Source: Sphingomonas abietis (lineage in GTDB: Bacteria; Pseudomonadota; Alphaproteobacteria; Sphingomonadales; Sphingomonadaceae). From it: 64,000 nucleotides of DNA. The notes beneath the pieces are model-generated. The model did not search any database and was not told where the DNA came from. It worked only from the letters and a program-made list of their open reading frames with translations. Position numbers and translations under genes: made by a program. Positions 63,785-64,000 of this stretch are shown here, piece by piece (the stretch's first letter is position 1; each line of letters starts with the position of its first letter). The stretch is taken from positions 1,736,001 through 1,800,000 of the forward strand of contig NZ_CP115174.1 in assembly GCF_027625475.1 (NCBI RefSeq). The letters are read 5' to 3'.

Positions 63785-63867
63785 CGTCATCCTGACGAAA
63801 GTCAGGATCCAGAGCCTCGGGTGTCCGCGATGGCGGCTCGGAATCCCGGATCAAGTCCGGGATGACG
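63785..63867. repeat. 83-bp palindromic intergenic repeat, copy D
   Basis: Third full-length copy with CTGAC-GAAA-GTCAG and CCCGGA-TCAAG-TCCGGG hairpins and the CGTCATCC/GGATGACG ends. It is tandem with copy C, in direct orientation. Confidence 0.9.
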
Positions 63868-64000
63868 ACCAGAGGGCGTGACAGCTTCCCACCCAAAGAA
63901 GAGCCCCACCCGCCCTGTCACGCAAGCGGAAGAAGGCGGAAAGGCCTCGACGGGGCGGGGTGCGTGGCAGCGGCGCGTGCGATCCCATCCCCTCAAACGC
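63868..64000. other. Window end, nothing recognised
   Basis: This 133-bp GC-rich tail follows the repeats. I see no gene, RNA or clear signal in it; it may be the upstream region of a gene beyond the window. Confidence 0.5.

Noticed and set aside
63672..63867. Tandem repeats taken for a CRISPR array
   Set aside because: Only two tandem units, each 83 bp with internal double hairpins, 30 bp apart, and the same unit occurs singly at 57132. No cas genes.

Overview
This is a GC-rich, gene-dense stretch of chromosome that reads as an alphaproteobacterium, most likely a member of the Sphingomonadales (Sphingomonas-like). The pointers are: a perfect alphaproteobacterial LexA box (GTTC-N7-GTTC) in front of recA; a two-component/PTS operon of ChvI, ChvG, short HprK, RapZ, EIIA-Man and HPr; a CckA-type hybrid kinase; the order lptD-surA-pdxA-rsmA; an HdaA-like DnaA relative beside purM and ppk; and small palindromic repeats of the kind scattered between sphingomonad genes. 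This is inferred from gene content. No rRNA or tRNA gene was recognised.

Layout. 1-2362: an aldehyde dehydrogenase cut by the window edge, and a divergent GAF/Fis regulator with inverted repeats between them. 2382-6782: truA-fmt facing recR, def and rmuC. 7034-10594: a cysteine-cluster protein, a clade 3 catalase and a SpoU methyltransferase. 10708-15123 (minus strand): the chvI-chvG-hprK-rapZ-EIIA-ptsH operon. 15178-20296: a Tat-exported esterase, a CitE-like lyase, guaB, an RsmB-type methyltransferase and a small TPR protein. 20312-26101 (minus): lptD-surA-pdxA-rsmA, for outer-membrane assembly, vitamin B6 and ribosome maturation. 26297-29891: pepA, holC, ndk and a TMEM175-type channel. 29875-32577 (minus): a membrane-anchored unknown, a YjbR protein, purN and purM. 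32637-38387: an unknown membrane-anchored protein, hdaA, ppk1 and ppx. 38406-42665: an I78 inhibitor lipoprotein, rnd, aspS and ppk2, so three polyphosphate genes lie within 8.2 kb. 42718-47993: a frameshifted GT87-like gene, greB, slt, dapA and smpB. 48141-54378: an M13 peptidase, cckA, a lone receiver and recA. 54561-57214: a GST gene, then an accessory patch with a small membrane protein, a class A beta-lactamase and a broken IS1182-type transposase. 57355-61150: alaS, ybaK and a secreted unknown. 61254-64000: a Kef-type antiporter, a lower-GC orphan gene and two 83-bp palindromic repeats.

Most of the window is housekeeping: translation (aspS, alaS, ybaK, def, fmt, truA, smpB, RNA methyltransferases), purines (guaB, purM, purN, ndk), envelope (lptD, surA, slt, ChvGI), DNA repair (recA, recR, rmuC) and polyphosphate. 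Tight coupling is common, with four GTGA and four ATGA 4-bp start/stop overlaps.

The parts most worth a second look are the beta-lactamase/transposase junction, the start of the TMEM175-like gene inside a terminator, the frameshifted GT87 gene, the unclear start of chvG, the Walker-A-altered HdaA and the repeat families. I found no convincing wholly new multi-gene system.
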